A DNA stretch of 64,000 bases from Microbacterium murale (GTDB lineage: Bacteria > Actinomycetota > Actinomycetes > Actinomycetales > Microbacteriaceae): NCBI RefSeq assembly GCF_014635185.1, contig NZ_BMCM01000008.1, positions 48,097 to 112,096 of the forward strand. The letters are read 5' to 3'. Each line of letters opens with the position of its first letter. Positions within the stretch are counted from its first letter, which is position 1. This document shows positions 30,756-40,369 of this stretch, one piece after another. The notes beneath the pieces are model-generated. The model ran no database searches, was not told the DNA's origin, and was given only the letters and a program-made list of their open reading frames with translations. Both the position numbers and the translations under genes were made by a program.

Positions 30756-33062
30756 ATGTCATCACCTTCTTCGCGCCGCCCTGCGAACACCGCAGGCAGC
30801 GCATCCACCGTCGATGAGCCGGAGCTCATCCAGGACCCCGACCTCCCACCCGTGGCTCTCACGGACGAGCAGCACGCCAAGGCGGGCCGCTGGACCTGGC
30901 CCAAGATCGTGCTCTGGGTTGCCATCGCACTGCTCGGCGGCATCGCCTGGACGATGCTCGCCATCGTCAGGGGCGAGACCGTCAACGCGATCTGGTTCGT
31001 GTTCGCCGCGGTCTGCACGTATCTGATCGGCTACCGCTTCTACTCGAAGGTGATCGAGAAGTTCATCACCCGCCCAGATGACCGCCGCGCCACCCCGGCC
31101 GAGGTCAAGCAGGACGGCAAGGACTACGTCCCCACCGACCGCCGCGTGCTCTACGGTCACCACTTCGCCGCGATCGCCGGCGCTGGGCCGCTGGTCGGCC
31201 CGGTCCTGGCAGCGCAGATGGGCTATCTGCCTGGCACCATCTGGATCATCGTCGGCGTCGTGCTCGCCGGCGCCGTGCAGGACTACCTCGTCCTCTTCTT
31301 CTCGATGCGCCGCGGCGGCCGCACGATCGGTCAGATGGCGCGTCAGGAGCTCGGAAAGATCGGCGGCACCGCCGCGATCATCGCCGCGCTGCTCATCATG
31401 ATCATCATCGTCGCGATCCTCGCGCTCGTCGTGGTCAACGCCCTCGGCGAAAGCCCGTGGGGCGTCTTCTCGGTCGGCATGACCATCCCGATCGCCCTCT
31501 TCATGGGCGTCTACCTGCGCTTCCTCCGCCCCGGCAAGGTCACCGAGGTCTCCATCATCGGCTTCGTGCTTCTGATGGCGGCGATCATCGGCGGCGGCTG
31601 GGTCTCGAACACCGAGTGGGGCCAGGCGCTCTTCCACCTCGACACGACGACGATCGCGTGGGGCATCATCATCTACGGCTTCATCGCCGCGATCCTGCCG
31701 GTCTGGCTGCTGCTCGCTCCGCGCGATTACCTGTCGACCTTCATGAAGATCGGCGTGATCGTCATGCTCGCCGGCGCCATCGTGCTGGTGCGTCCCGAGA
31801 TCACGGTTCCCGCCCTCACCGTCTTCGGTGAGAACGGCCTCGGGCCGGTGTTCTCCGGAGCGCTGTTCCCGTTCCTGTTCGTCACGATCGCGTGTGGCGC
31901 GCTGTCGGGATTCCACGCGCTGATCGCCTCTGGCACGACGCCCAAGCTCATCGAGAAGGAGCGCCAGACCCGCTTCATCGGCTACGGCGGGATGCTCATG
32001 GAGTCGTTCGTCGCGATCATGGCGCTGGTCGCCGCGATCTCGATCGATCAGGGCATCTACTTCGCGATGAACTCGCCAGCTGCTCTCACCGGCGGCTCGG
32101 TCGAAGGCGCTGTGGCCTTCGTGAACTCCCTCGGGCTGACCGGCGTCAACATCACCCCCGAGATGCTCACCCAGACCGCGGCGGATGTCGGAGAGGAGTC
32201 GATCGTCTCGCGCACGGGTGGAGCGCCCACGCTCGCACTCGGCCTCGCGCACATCATGCAGCAGGCGCTCGGCGGCCAGGCCCTCATGGCGTTCTGGTAC
32301 CACTTCGCGATCATGTTCGAGGCGCTGTTCATCCTCACCGCGGTGGATGCCGGTACTCGCGTCGCCCGCTTCATGCTGCAGGACACGATCGGCGCCTGGC
32401 TGCCCAAGTTCCGTGACGTCTCCTGGCGCCCCGGTGTGTGGATCACGACCGCCATCATGGTCGCGGGGTGGGGATACATCCTCATCCTCGGCGTCACCGA
32501 TCCGCTTGGCGGCATCAACACGTTCTTCCCGCTGTTCGGCATCGCCAACCAGCTGCTCGCCGCGATCGCGCTCGCCGTGGTGCTGGCGATCGTCGCGAAG
32601 CGAGGCAAGAGCTACGTGAAGTGGCTGTGGATCGTGGCGCTGCCACTCGCGTTCACCGCGGTGATCACCATCAGCGCCTCGCTGTACAAGATCTTCTCTC
32701 CGGTGCCGCAGATCGGCTACTGGGCGAATCACTTCAAGTACCGTGCGGCTCAGGAATCGGGCGACGCGAGCCTCGGCGATGCGGCGACTGTCGAGGCGGT
32801 CATCCGCAACACGGCGGTGCAGGGCACCCTGTCGATCATCTTCGTCGTCCTCGCGATCGTCGTGATGATCATGGCCGTCATCGTGGCGATCAAGGCGCTG
32901 CGCAACGGCGGCGGCGAGAACACCGAGGATGCCGCGGTGGTCTCGCGCCGCTACGCCCCGGCCGGGTTCCTGCCGACAGCGGACGAGCGCGAACTCGAGA
33001 AGCAGTGGGAGCCGATCGTGAACGAAGAGCTGCGCGCCAACGCGCACCGCAAGGGACACTGA
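30756..33062 (+). CDS. CstA/BtsT family carbon starvation carrier
   Basis: A 768-residue membrane carrier with about 16-18 helices. ADRP-type sequence VPTDRRVLYGHHFAAIAGAGPLVGPVLA near residue 128 is the CstA hallmark, then VLAGAVQDYLVLFFSMRRGGRTIGQ. E. coli relatives import pyruvate (BtsT) or peptides (CstA). ATG 30756 has AAGGAG 5 bp upstream. The polar N-terminus is about 45 residues longer than in E. coli. The YbdD-like gene follows after 4 bp. The location next to a LytS/LytTR pair points to pyruvate rather than peptides. Confidence 0.93.
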   Translation: MSSPSSRRPANTAGSASTVDEPELIQDPDLPPVALTDEQHAKAGRWTWPKIVLWVAIALLGGIAWTMLAIVRGETVNAIWFVFAAVCTYLIGYRFYSKVIEKFITRPDDRRATPAEVKQDGKDYVPTDRRVLYGHHFAAIAGAGPLVGPVLAAQMGYLPGTIWIIVGVVLAGAVQDYLVLFFSMRRGGRTIGQMARQELGKIGGTAAIIAALLIMIIIVAILALVVVNALGESPWGVFSVGMTIPIALFMGVYLRFLRPGKVTEVSIIGFVLLMAAIIGGGWVSNTEWGQALFHLDTTTIAWGIIIYGFIAAILPVWLLLAPRDYLSTFMKIGVIVMLAGAIVLVRPEITVPALTVFGENGLGPVFSGALFPFLFVTIACGALSGFHALIASGTTPKLIEKERQTRFIGYGGMLMESFVAIMALVAAISIDQGIYFAMNSPAALTGGSVEGAVAFVNSLGLTGVNITPEMLTQTAADVGEESIVSRTGGAPTLALGLAHIMQQALGGQALMAFWYHFAIMFEALFILTAVDAGTRVARFMLQDTIGAWLPKFRDVSWRPGVWITTAIMVAGWGYILILGVTDPLGGINTFFPLFGIANQLLAAIALAVVLAIVAKRGKSYVKWLWIVALPLAFTAVITISASLYKIFSPVPQIGYWANHFKYRAAQESGDASLGDAATVEAVIRNTAVQGTLSIIFVVLAIVVMIMAVIVAIKALRNGGGENTEDAAVVSRRYAPAGFLPTADERELEKQWEPIVNEELRANAHRKGH

Positions 33063-33066
33063 TCTC

Positions 33067-33300
33067 ATGACGATCCAGTCGGATGCTGCGACCGGCCTGA
33101 GGGCGGCCGGTGCGTTGGCGCTGCGTGCCGGTCGCAGCATCCGCTGGTACATGCGCAATCTCATGGGCGACAGCGCCTACGAGACGTACCTCGCGCATCA
33201 CCGGCGCGGGCATCCGGAGGAGAAGCCCATGACCGAGCGCGAGTTCTGGCGCGACCGGATGGACGAGCAGGATCGCAACCCCGGCGCCCGCTGCTGCTGA
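33067..33300 (+). CDS. YbdD/YjiX family small protein
   Basis: A 77-residue protein with RWYMRNLMGDSAYETYLAHH, HPEEKPMTEREFWRDRMD and the C-terminal NPGARCC typical of the family that always accompanies CstA/BtsT carriers. In some bacteria the C-terminal motif contains selenocysteine or a single Cys; here it is Cys-Cys. The role is thought to be support of the carrier. Confidence 0.92.
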   Translation: MTIQSDAATGLRAAGALALRAGRSIRWYMRNLMGDSAYETYLAHHRRGHPEEKPMTEREFWRDRMDEQDRNPGARCC

Positions 33301-33340
33301 GCACGCTTCGCATACCGCCGCGCCGGTTTCGTCGTCGTCT

Positions 33341-33346
33341 TAGGCT
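33341..33346 (+). promoter_or_regulatory. probable -10 box of the histidine kinase gene
   Basis: TAGGCT lies 6 bp before the ATG at 33353, so the kinase-regulator-symporter genes may also have their own leaderless promoter. Confidence 0.4.
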
Positions 33347-33352
33347 GATGCC

Positions 33353-34549
33353 ATGACCGGATCCGTGGTGCTCGCCGCCGCACTCGGCGTGATCGGCGGA
33401 GTCGTGCTCATGGTGCTGCTGATGCTCGCCTGGCGTCTCGCGCGCGGCAACGCCGATCTGGGCAGCGCGGCGGAGCAGGCGTCGTACGGCGCGATGCACC
33501 ATGCGAGTCTGGCGGCACGGCATCTTCGCGCGGGGCTGAGCGCGCCGGACGTCGTGCGTGCAGCCAGGCACTTCCGCACGCTGCTCGGCAGCACTGCCGT
33601 CGCGATCGTGGGAGCCGACGGTGCGGTGGCGATCGACGGTGCGGATGATGCGCTGGAGGGCTCTGCGCTGCGGATCGCCGAGAGGGTGCAGGAGTCCGGG
33701 CGTCGGCAGGTGTTCCCGCATCCGGAAGGCGAAGAGCTGGAGGCCGTCGGTGCGCCGATCGTCGTCGACGGTCAGGTGGCCGGCGTGGTCGTGGCGTTCG
33801 CGGCCCCGGTGCGCGCGGCGCTGGTGCGGGCGACCGGTGAGGTCGCGGACTGGTGCGCTGCGCAGGTGGAGCTGGGTGGACTGGATGCGTCGCGCACCGC
33901 GCTCGCTGAGGCCGAGCTGCGGTCGCTGCGCGCGCAGATCTCGCCGCACTTCATCTTCAATGCGCTGACGGCGGTCGCATCCTTCATCCATGCGGACCCG
34001 GAACGGGCGCGCGAGCTCGTGCTCGAGTTCGCCGACTTCACGCGGTACTCCTTCCGCCGTCAGGGCGAGTTCACGACGCTGGCCGAAGAGTTGCGCAGCA
34101 TCCACTCGTACCTGACGCTGGAGAGGGCGCGCTTCGGCGACCGGCTGGAGGTGACGCTGCGGATCGCGCCGGAGGCGCTGGCGACCGTCATCCCGTTCCT
34201 GTCGGTGCAGCCGCTCGTCGAGAACGCGGTGCGGCACGGGCTCGAACCTGGCGAGGGCGGTGGCACGATCCGGATCGAGGCGATCGACGACGTCACGCAC
34301 ACCGAGATCACGGTGGAGGACGACGGCGTCGGCATGGATCCGGATTCGCTGCGCACGCTGCTGACCGCTGCGGACGACGGCGCCCACGTGGGGCTGCGCA
34401 ACGTCGACACGAGGCTCCGGCAGATGTACGGACGCGAGGGCGGCCTGGTCGTGGAGACGAATCCGGGCGAAGGTACGCTGGTGCGGATGCGCATCCCGAA
34501 GTCGCAGCCGCTGCATGACCCTGGGCTGCATGACTCTGGGCGCGACTGA
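33353..34549 (+). CDS. LytS-type sensor histidine kinase
   Basis: A 398-residue kinase. One N-terminal helix (residues 4-27) is followed by a cytosolic GAF-like sensor at about 50-170, then the His_kinase motif with phospho-acceptor His199 in AQISPHFIFNALTAVASF, and an ATPase domain with VQPLVENAVRHG and VEDDGVGMD. Unlike E. coli BtsS it lacks the five- to eight-helix LytS sensor, so the signal is probably cytosolic. The response regulator gene follows after 14 bp. Confidence 0.92.
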   Translation: MTGSVVLAAALGVIGGVVLMVLLMLAWRLARGNADLGSAAEQASYGAMHHASLAARHLRAGLSAPDVVRAARHFRTLLGSTAVAIVGADGAVAIDGADDALEGSALRIAERVQESGRRQVFPHPEGEELEAVGAPIVVDGQVAGVVVAFAAPVRAALVRATGEVADWCAAQVELGGLDASRTALAEAELRSLRAQISPHFIFNALTAVASFIHADPERARELVLEFADFTRYSFRRQGEFTTLAEELRSIHSYLTLERARFGDRLEVTLRIAPEALATVIPFLSVQPLVENAVRHGLEPGEGGGTIRIEAIDDVTHTEITVEDDGVGMDPDSLRTLLTAADDGAHVGLRNVDTRLRQMYGREGGLVVETNPGEGTLVRMRIPKSQPLHDPGLHDSGRD

Positions 34550-34563
34550 GCGGGAAGGACGAC

Positions 34564-35280
34564 ATGATCGATGTCCTCGTCGCCGATGACGAGCATCCCG
34601 CTCTCGACGAGCTGGCGCACCTGCTGCGCCGCGATGATCGCATCGGCGAGATCCTGACGGCGAGCTCCGGCGCGGAGGCTCTGCGGATGCTGTCTGCGCG
34701 AGCCGTGGCGATCGCGTTCCTCGACATCCACATGCCTGGTCTGTCCGGCATGGATCTGGCCCGCTCGCTCGGGTCGTTGGCGACTCCTCCCGCCGTCGTC
34801 TTCGTGACGGCCGACGACGCCCGCGCGGTCGATGCGTTCGAGGTGCGCGCGGCTGATTATCTGCTCAAGCCCGTCCGTGCCGACCGGCTGCGCCGCGCCG
34901 TCGACCGCGTGCTCGAACTCGGAGGAGCGGCCGCGTCGCCCGACGACGAGGTGCTCCCGGTCACCGTCGGTTCGAGCGTGCGCTTCGTGCACCGCAGCGA
35001 TGTGCGCTGGGTGCAGGCGCAGGGCGACTATTCGCGGCTGCACACCGCGGACGGTGTGGGTCATCTGGTGCGCATCCCGATCTCGGAGTTGGAGCAGCGC
35101 TGGGCGGATGCCGGATTCGTCCGAGTGCATCGCTCCTTTCTGGCGGCCGTCGCGGCGATCGGCGAGGCCCGGCTGTCGGGGAGCGATCCCTCGGTGGCGG
35201 TGGGGTCGGTGGTGCTTCCGGTGAGCAGGCGGCTGCTGCCGGCCGTGCGCGAGGCTCTGGTGCGCGGAGCGTCACGATGA
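34564..35280 (+). CDS. LytTR family response regulator
   Basis: A 238-residue regulator. The receiver domain (1-120) has Asp8-Asp9, phospho-acceptor Asp54 in FLDIHMPGLSG, Thr in VFVTADD and Lys in YLLKPVRAD. The LytTR DNA-binding domain (about 138-235) has DVRWVQAQGDYSRLHTADG and FVRVHRSFLAAVAAI. It probably binds the direct repeats upstream of cstA and is the partner of the preceding kinase. Its stop overlaps the next gene by 4 bp. Confidence 0.93.
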   Translation: MIDVLVADDEHPALDELAHLLRRDDRIGEILTASSGAEALRMLSARAVAIAFLDIHMPGLSGMDLARSLGSLATPPAVVFVTADDARAVDAFEVRAADYLLKPVRADRLRRAVDRVLELGGAAASPDDEVLPVTVGSSVRFVHRSDVRWVQAQGDYSRLHTADGVGHLVRIPISELEQRWADAGFVRVHRSFLAAVAAIGEARLSGSDPSVAVGSVVLPVSRRLLPAVREALVRGASR

Positions 35281-35657
35281 CCGAGCAGAATCCGCCCCGG
35301 CGCGTCCGCGTCAGTGCGGATGACCGCCCCGCGTCCGACCCCGAGCACACGCATGGCATCGCCCTGCCCGGCACACCGGCGGACGACGCGGATGCCGTGT
35401 ACGCCCGTGCCCTTCGACGCAGTCAGCTGCGGCTCGCGCTGGGAACGGTCGCCGGATTCGTCGTGGTCACGGCCGTGCTGACCCTCGTGATCGCGCTCGT
35501 CCCCGAGATCGATCGGCTCGTGATCTCGGGGCTGCCGGTGTCCTGGCTCCTGCACGCCTTCGCGTTCTACCCGATCATCATCGTCTTCGCGCTGCTGTAT
35601 GCGCGCGGCGCCGCACGCAACGAGCGGGCGTACCGCCGGTTGAGGGAGCGCGGATGA
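35277..35657 (+). CDS. small DUF485-like membrane protein
   Basis: A 126-residue protein with a polar N-terminus and two helices (LRLALGTVAGFVVVTAVLTLV and the stretch around WLLHAFAFYPIIIVFALLY). In size, topology and position directly before a sodium/solute symporter it matches the YjcH (DUF485)/MctB type partners of ActP and MctC. It overlaps both neighbours by 4 bp. Confidence 0.75.
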   Translation: MTEQNPPRRVRVSADDRPASDPEHTHGIALPGTPADDADAVYARALRRSQLRLALGTVAGFVVVTAVLTLVIALVPEIDRLVISGLPVSWLLHAFAFYPIIIVFALLYARGAARNERAYRRLRERG

Positions 35658-37111
35658 ACCCCGTGTTCGACCTCCTCGGCATCGCTCTGGTCGTCATCGC
35701 GACGCTGCTCATCGGCGTCTACGGCTTGAGGGTGTCACGCACGACCGACGACTTCTTCGTGGCATCGCGCACCGTTCGTCCGGTATGGAACGCGTCGGCG
35801 ATCAGTGGCGAGTACCTCTCGGCCGGTACGTTCCTCGGGCTGTCGGGACTCGTCCTGCTGGAGGGTGCGCGCGGCTTCTGGTTCCCGATCGGCTATGCCG
35901 CCGGATACTTGCTGGTGCTCGTCTTCGTCGCAGCTCCTCTGCGGCGCAGCGGCGCGTACACGATCCCCGACTTCATCGAAGCGCGACTGGAATCGGTCAA
36001 GGCACGGCGCGTGACGAGCATCGCCGTGCTCGTGATCGGGTGGCTGTACATCGTGCCTCAGCTGCACGGCGCGGGCATCACGCTCATGGTCGTCGCAGGT
36101 CTGCCGCAGTGGGTGGGCGAGGTCGCGATCGCCGTGCTGGTCGCCGCATCCGTCGCGGCCGGAGGCATGCGGGCGATCACGTACGTGCAGGCGTTCCAGT
36201 ACTGGCTGAAGCTGTTCGCGCTGCTGGTGCCGTTGTTCTGCATCGCGTTCGCGCTGACCGGTGGACCGCACGAGATCGACCCGGTCCTGGTCTTCCCGGC
36301 ATCCGCGGGCCCTGCGGGATTCGACGTCTACGAGACGGCCTCGCTCATGGTGGCGCTGCTGCTGGGCACGATGGGCCTGCCGCACGTGCTGGTGAGGTTC
36401 TACACCAGCCCGACCGGCGTCTCGGCCCGGCACACGACGGTGCTGGTGATCGTGATGGTGAGCGCGTTCTACGCCGTCTCCAGCGGGATGGGACTCCTCG
36501 CCCGCGTCGTCGCTCCTGACCTCGCGGCGCCGGGGATCGCGGACACCGTCGCCCTCGTGCTGCCGTCGAGGGTGTTCCCCGGGCTGTTCGGTGAACTGCT
36601 GACGGCGCTGATCGTCGCCGGCGCGTTCGCGGCGTTCCTCGCGACGTCGGCCGGACTCGTCGTTTCGCTGGCCGGTGTGGTCAGCCAGGACGTGTTCTCG
36701 GGATCCGTGCGATCCTTCCGGCTGTCGGCGGTGCTGTGCACGGCGGTGCCGCTCGCGGTGGCGCTGCTCACGGCGCCGGAGGGACTGGGCTCCAGCGTCG
36801 GGATGGTGTTCGTCTTCGCGGCATCCATGCTGTCTCCGATCGTGCTGCTGGGAGTGTGGTGGCGGGGACTCACCGCCCGCGGCGCGGTCGCGGGAATGAT
36901 CACGGGCGGGGTCTCCTGTGCACTGTCGCTGCTGGTCTACACGGCGATCGGCGGGGTGGGGGCTGCTGCGCCGTTCCTCGCACAACCCGCGGCGTGGACG
37001 GTGCCGCTCGCGACCGCGATCACCGTGGCGGTCTCGCTCATGGACACCCGCGGCGCTCCCCTGCGCGCGGACCGATATCTCGGGCGTCTGCACACGCCCG
37101 AGCGCGCGTGA
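35654..37111 (+). CDS. sodium/solute symporter, ActP/MctC-like
   Basis: A 485-residue SSS-family symporter with about 13 helices. DDFFVASRTVRPVWNASAISGEYLSAGTFLG near residue 28 and YTIPDFIEARL near 100 are typical of acetate/monocarboxylate symporters; MGLPHVLVRFYT near 240 is the conserved helix of this subgroup, with FAAFLATSAGLVVSLAG later. Such carriers take up acetate, pyruvate or propionate with sodium or protons. The stop is followed by no clear terminator; a hairpin CGGGCGT/ACGCCCG (37081-37100) lies in the last codons. Confidence 0.92.
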   Translation: MNPVFDLLGIALVVIATLLIGVYGLRVSRTTDDFFVASRTVRPVWNASAISGEYLSAGTFLGLSGLVLLEGARGFWFPIGYAAGYLLVLVFVAAPLRRSGAYTIPDFIEARLESVKARRVTSIAVLVIGWLYIVPQLHGAGITLMVVAGLPQWVGEVAIAVLVAASVAAGGMRAITYVQAFQYWLKLFALLVPLFCIAFALTGGPHEIDPVLVFPASAGPAGFDVYETASLMVALLLGTMGLPHVLVRFYTSPTGVSARHTTVLVIVMVSAFYAVSSGMGLLARVVAPDLAAPGIADTVALVLPSRVFPGLFGELLTALIVAGAFAAFLATSAGLVVSLAGVVSQDVFSGSVRSFRLSAVLCTAVPLAVALLTAPEGLGSSVGMVFVFAASMLSPIVLLGVWWRGLTARGAVAGMITGGVSCALSLLVYTAIGGVGAAAPFLAQPAAWTVPLATAITVAVSLMDTRGAPLRADRYLGRLHTPERA

Positions 37112-37265
37112 GCGTCTCCCAAACGTCTCAATACCGCTGTTCCGAACGTCTCCATAGGTCGTAGACCACTCGCCATTTGGACGTCTGGTGCGGTCGGTGC
37201 GCGGGCGCTAAGTTGATCGATTGTGCGGCAACGCAGCCGCAGCTCGCAGACCATCGGAGAGACAC

Positions 37266-40200
37266 ATGGGTCGATCACCCTTCCGATTGGCGATGGCCGT
37301 CACAGTGGCCGCAGTCGTCATCGGTTCCTCGGCAACAGCCAGTTTCGCAAGCGTCGAGGGGGTGACACATCCCGCACCGGTGGAGGGCACTCCAGGGCAC
37401 TACATCGTCATGATGAAGGCCGATCCGCTCGCCACGTACGAAGGCGACACCAAAGGGCTGCGCAGCACGAAGCCGAAGCCCGGCACGCAGCTCGACGCCC
37501 ATTCGACGGACTCGCAGAAGTACATCGCGCACCTCGCGAACGAGCAGCGCAAGCTCGCGCAGGCAGAGGGCGTCACGACCGACGCCACGTACCAGGTGAC
37601 CGTCAACGGCTTCAGCGCCGATCTCACCGGCGAGCAGGTCGATGCGCTGCGCTCGTCCAAGGACGTACTCGGGGTGTTCCCGGACGAGATCCGGCACCCC
37701 GACGCGCAGACCTCCACCGATTTCCTCGGCCTGGGCGATGACGCCGCAGGCGCAGGCGGGGTCTGGGAGGAGACCGGGGGCGTGGATCACGCGGGCGAAG
37801 GCGTCGTGGTCGGCGTGATCGACACGGGGATCGCGCCGGAGCATCCGTCGTTCGCTGGCGACAAGCTGAAGAAGCAGAAGAAGAGCGAGGGCAAGCCGTA
37901 CAGTGACGGCTCCTACGTGTACTTCGACAAGTCCGACGGCGGCCAGTTCCGTGGTGCGATCGTGAACGGTCAGGACTGGGACAAGCACGATTACTCCACC
38001 AAACTGATCGGTGGACAGTACTTCACCGCCGGCGCGACGGCTGCCGGATTCGACTTCCAGTACGACTATCTGTCTCCGCGTGACGGCGATGGCCACGGCT
38101 CGCACACCGCCAGCACGGCGGCCGGGAACTTCGGCGTCGCAGCTGCGGTGGAGGGTGTCGATCTCGGCACGATCTCGGGTGTGGCGCCGGCGGCCAAGGT
38201 CGCGGCCTACAAGGCCTGCTACGTCGGAGCGGACCCGCTGGTCACGGACGATGACATCTGCGCGCTCAGCGACCTCATCTCCGCGATCGATCAGGCCGTC
38301 GCCGATGGCGTCGATGTGATCAATTACTCGATCGGCGGCGGAGCGGCCACCACGGTGCTCGCTCCTGACGACGTCGCGTTCCTGAACGCCGCTGCCGCCG
38401 GCGTGTTCGTCGCGGTCAGCGCGGGCAACGACGGACCGGATGCCGTCACCGCCGACCATGCATCGCCGTGGTACACCTCGGTCGCGGCATCCACCATTCC
38501 GACCTGGGAGGGCACGGTCGTCTTCGACGGTTTCGCTCAAGCCGGAGCATCCGTCTCGGTACCGTTCGGAGAGACCGTCACGGGCCCGTCGATCTATGCA
38601 GCGGATGCTGCGCTCGCTGGCGCGGTCGACCCTCGGCTGTGCCTGCCGGGCACGCTCGATTCGGCGAAGGTCTCCGGGCACATCGTCGTCTGCGATCGCG
38701 GCAACAACGCCCGTGCGGAGAAGTCGCAGGTCGTGAAGGACGCGGGTGGCATCGGCATGGTGCTCGTGAACGTTCCGGGTGAAGCGGATTCTCTCGACAA
38801 CGACTTCCACGTCGTCCCGACGGTGCATCTCGCCTCGGCGCATCGAGAGGCGGTGCTCGCCTACGTTCAGGGTGGTGTCGACCGGCCGATTTCGCTGGTC
38901 GGCGAGAACACGACCGACGAGGTCACCCCGGTGCCCCAGATCGCCGGATTCTCCAGCCGAGGGCCGGTGCACGCCGACGGCAGCGATGTCATGAAACCGG
39001 ATATCGCGGCTCCTGGTGTGGCGATCCTCGCAGCGACCAACAGCGGTCGGAAGGATGCGCCGACCTTCGGCATCCTGTCCGGCACGTCGATGGCGTCTCC
39101 GCACATCGCGGGTCTCGGTGCGCTGTATCTCGGTGAGCGCCCGAACGCGACGCCGGCCGAGGTGAAGTCGGCCATGATGACCACCGCCTACGACACCGTG
39201 AACCCGGATGGCTCGGCGAGCACCGACCCGTTCGCGCAGGGCGCGGGTCAGGTCGACCCGACACGGTTCTTCGAACCAGGGATGCTGTACCTGAACGGCG
39301 CCGCGGACTGGGCGGCGTTCATCGAGGGCAAGGGGCTCGCCGAGTTCGACGGCATCGAGCCGATCGACGGCAGCGACCTCAACCTCGCATCGATCTCGAT
39401 CGGCACGCTCGCCAGTGCGCAGACGGTCACCCGCACGGTCACCTCGACCGAGGCGGGAACGTTCACCGCGAGCGTCGACGTGCCCGGCGTGAACGCGACG
39501 GTCGAGCCGTCGACGCTCAGCTTCGGCGGCGCCGGCGAGACAGCCACGTACACGATCACGTTCGACAACGAGAGCGCACCGGTCGAGCAGTGGGCGACCG
39601 GATCGCTCACCTGGTCGAGCGGGTCGAACTCGGTGCGTTCGCCGATCGCGGTGTTCCCTGTGACGGCGGATGCGCCGGCGGAGGCCACCGGAACCGGCGT
39701 CGACGGCAGCGCAGTCGTCGAGATCACACCGGGTGTGGATGGTGAGCTGCCGCTGAACCTCGCCGGTCTCACGCCGTTCCAGCTGCTCACCGATCCCGCT
39801 CACCCCGTCGAGGGGCACTCGGGTGACGAGGGCTCGGGCGATGCGAACAAGGACGTCTCATGGGTCGTCGATGTTCCGGAGGGCACGACGCTGTCGAGGT
39901 TCGATCTCGACTCATCGGATGACGAGGGGAGCGACCTCGATCTGACGGTGTACCGCGTGGTCGCGCCGGATGATCTGCGCTACTACGAACGGTGGCAGTC
40001 GGCGACGGCTTCGGCCGACGAGCAGGTGACGCTCCCGACCCCGACGGCCGGTACGTACCTGATCGTCGCGAACGTGTACTCGACGACCGCGCCGATGACG
40101 TGGGACATGACCTACGCCAACGTGGCGCCGGGCGGCGAGGGCGCTCTCACGGCGACGCCGAATCCGATCCCGGTGACGCAGGGCGAGGCGACGAGCTACG

Positions 40201-40304
40201 AGCTCAGCTGGAGCGGCCTCGCGGCGGGCACGGAGTACCTCGGCGTCGTGCAGTACGGCGAGTCCGCTGTGCGGACGATCGTCTCGGTCGACACTTCGCA
40301 GTAG
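37266..40304 (+). CDS. secreted subtilisin-family serine protease (S8) with PA insert
   Basis: A 1012-residue preproprotease. A signal peptide (residues 1-30, ends ATASFA) is followed by an I9-like propeptide with GHYIVMMKADPLATY and YQVTVNGFSADLTGEQ. The catalytic triad is D186 (VVGVIDTGIAPEHPSF), H277 (GDGHGSHTASTAAG) and S608 (LSGTSMASPHIAGLG), with a protease-associated insert at about 440-545 containing CLPG and VVCDRG. The C-terminal part (from about 690) has Fn3-like beta domains. It resembles plant-type subtilases. No sortase motif is seen, so it is probably free or loosely cell-bound. Confidence 0.94.
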   Translation: MGRSPFRLAMAVTVAAVVIGSSATASFASVEGVTHPAPVEGTPGHYIVMMKADPLATYEGDTKGLRSTKPKPGTQLDAHSTDSQKYIAHLANEQRKLAQAEGVTTDATYQVTVNGFSADLTGEQVDALRSSKDVLGVFPDEIRHPDAQTSTDFLGLGDDAAGAGGVWEETGGVDHAGEGVVVGVIDTGIAPEHPSFAGDKLKKQKKSEGKPYSDGSYVYFDKSDGGQFRGAIVNGQDWDKHDYSTKLIGGQYFTAGATAAGFDFQYDYLSPRDGDGHGSHTASTAAGNFGVAAAVEGVDLGTISGVAPAAKVAAYKACYVGADPLVTDDDICALSDLISAIDQAVADGVDVINYSIGGGAATTVLAPDDVAFLNAAAAGVFVAVSAGNDGPDAVTADHASPWYTSVAASTIPTWEGTVVFDGFAQAGASVSVPFGETVTGPSIYAADAALAGAVDPRLCLPGTLDSAKVSGHIVVCDRGNNARAEKSQVVKDAGGIGMVLVNVPGEADSLDNDFHVVPTVHLASAHREAVLAYVQGGVDRPISLVGENTTDEVTPVPQIAGFSSRGPVHADGSDVMKPDIAAPGVAILAATNSGRKDAPTFGILSGTSMASPHIAGLGALYLGERPNATPAEVKSAMMTTAYDTVNPDGSASTDPFAQGAGQVDPTRFFEPGMLYLNGAADWAAFIEGKGLAEFDGIEPIDGSDLNLASISIGTLASAQTVTRTVTSTEAGTFTASVDVPGVNATVEPSTLSFGGAGETATYTITFDNESAPVEQWATGSLTWSSGSNSVRSPIAVFPVTADAPAEATGTGVDGSAVVEITPGVDGELPLNLAGLTPFQLLTDPAHPVEGHSGDEGSGDANKDVSWVVDVPEGTTLSRFDLDSSDDEGSDLDLTVYRVVAPDDLRYYERWQSATASADEQVTLPTPTAGTYLIVANVYSTTAPMTWDMTYANVAPGGEGALTATPNPIPVTQGEATSYELSWSGLAAGTEYLGVVQYGESAVRTIVSVDTSQ

Positions 40305-40315
40305 ATCTGGCCGGA

Positions 40316-40358
40316 ATCGAAGGGCGCCTCGTGCACGGGTACGGGGCGCCCCTTCGAT
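40316..40358. terminator. terminator hairpin after the protease gene
   Basis: ATCGAAGGGCGCC (40316-40328) pairs with GGCGCCCCTTCGAT (40345-40358) with one bulged base and a 16-nt loop. It lies between the protease and the convergent HEAT gene. Confidence 0.7.
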
Positions 40359-40369
40359 GCCGAAGGACG

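Noticed and set aside
37275-39818. 847-codon minus-strand frame opposite the subtilase gene
   Set aside because: Antisense shadow; the plus strand carries the complete catalytic triad, signal peptide and propeptide.
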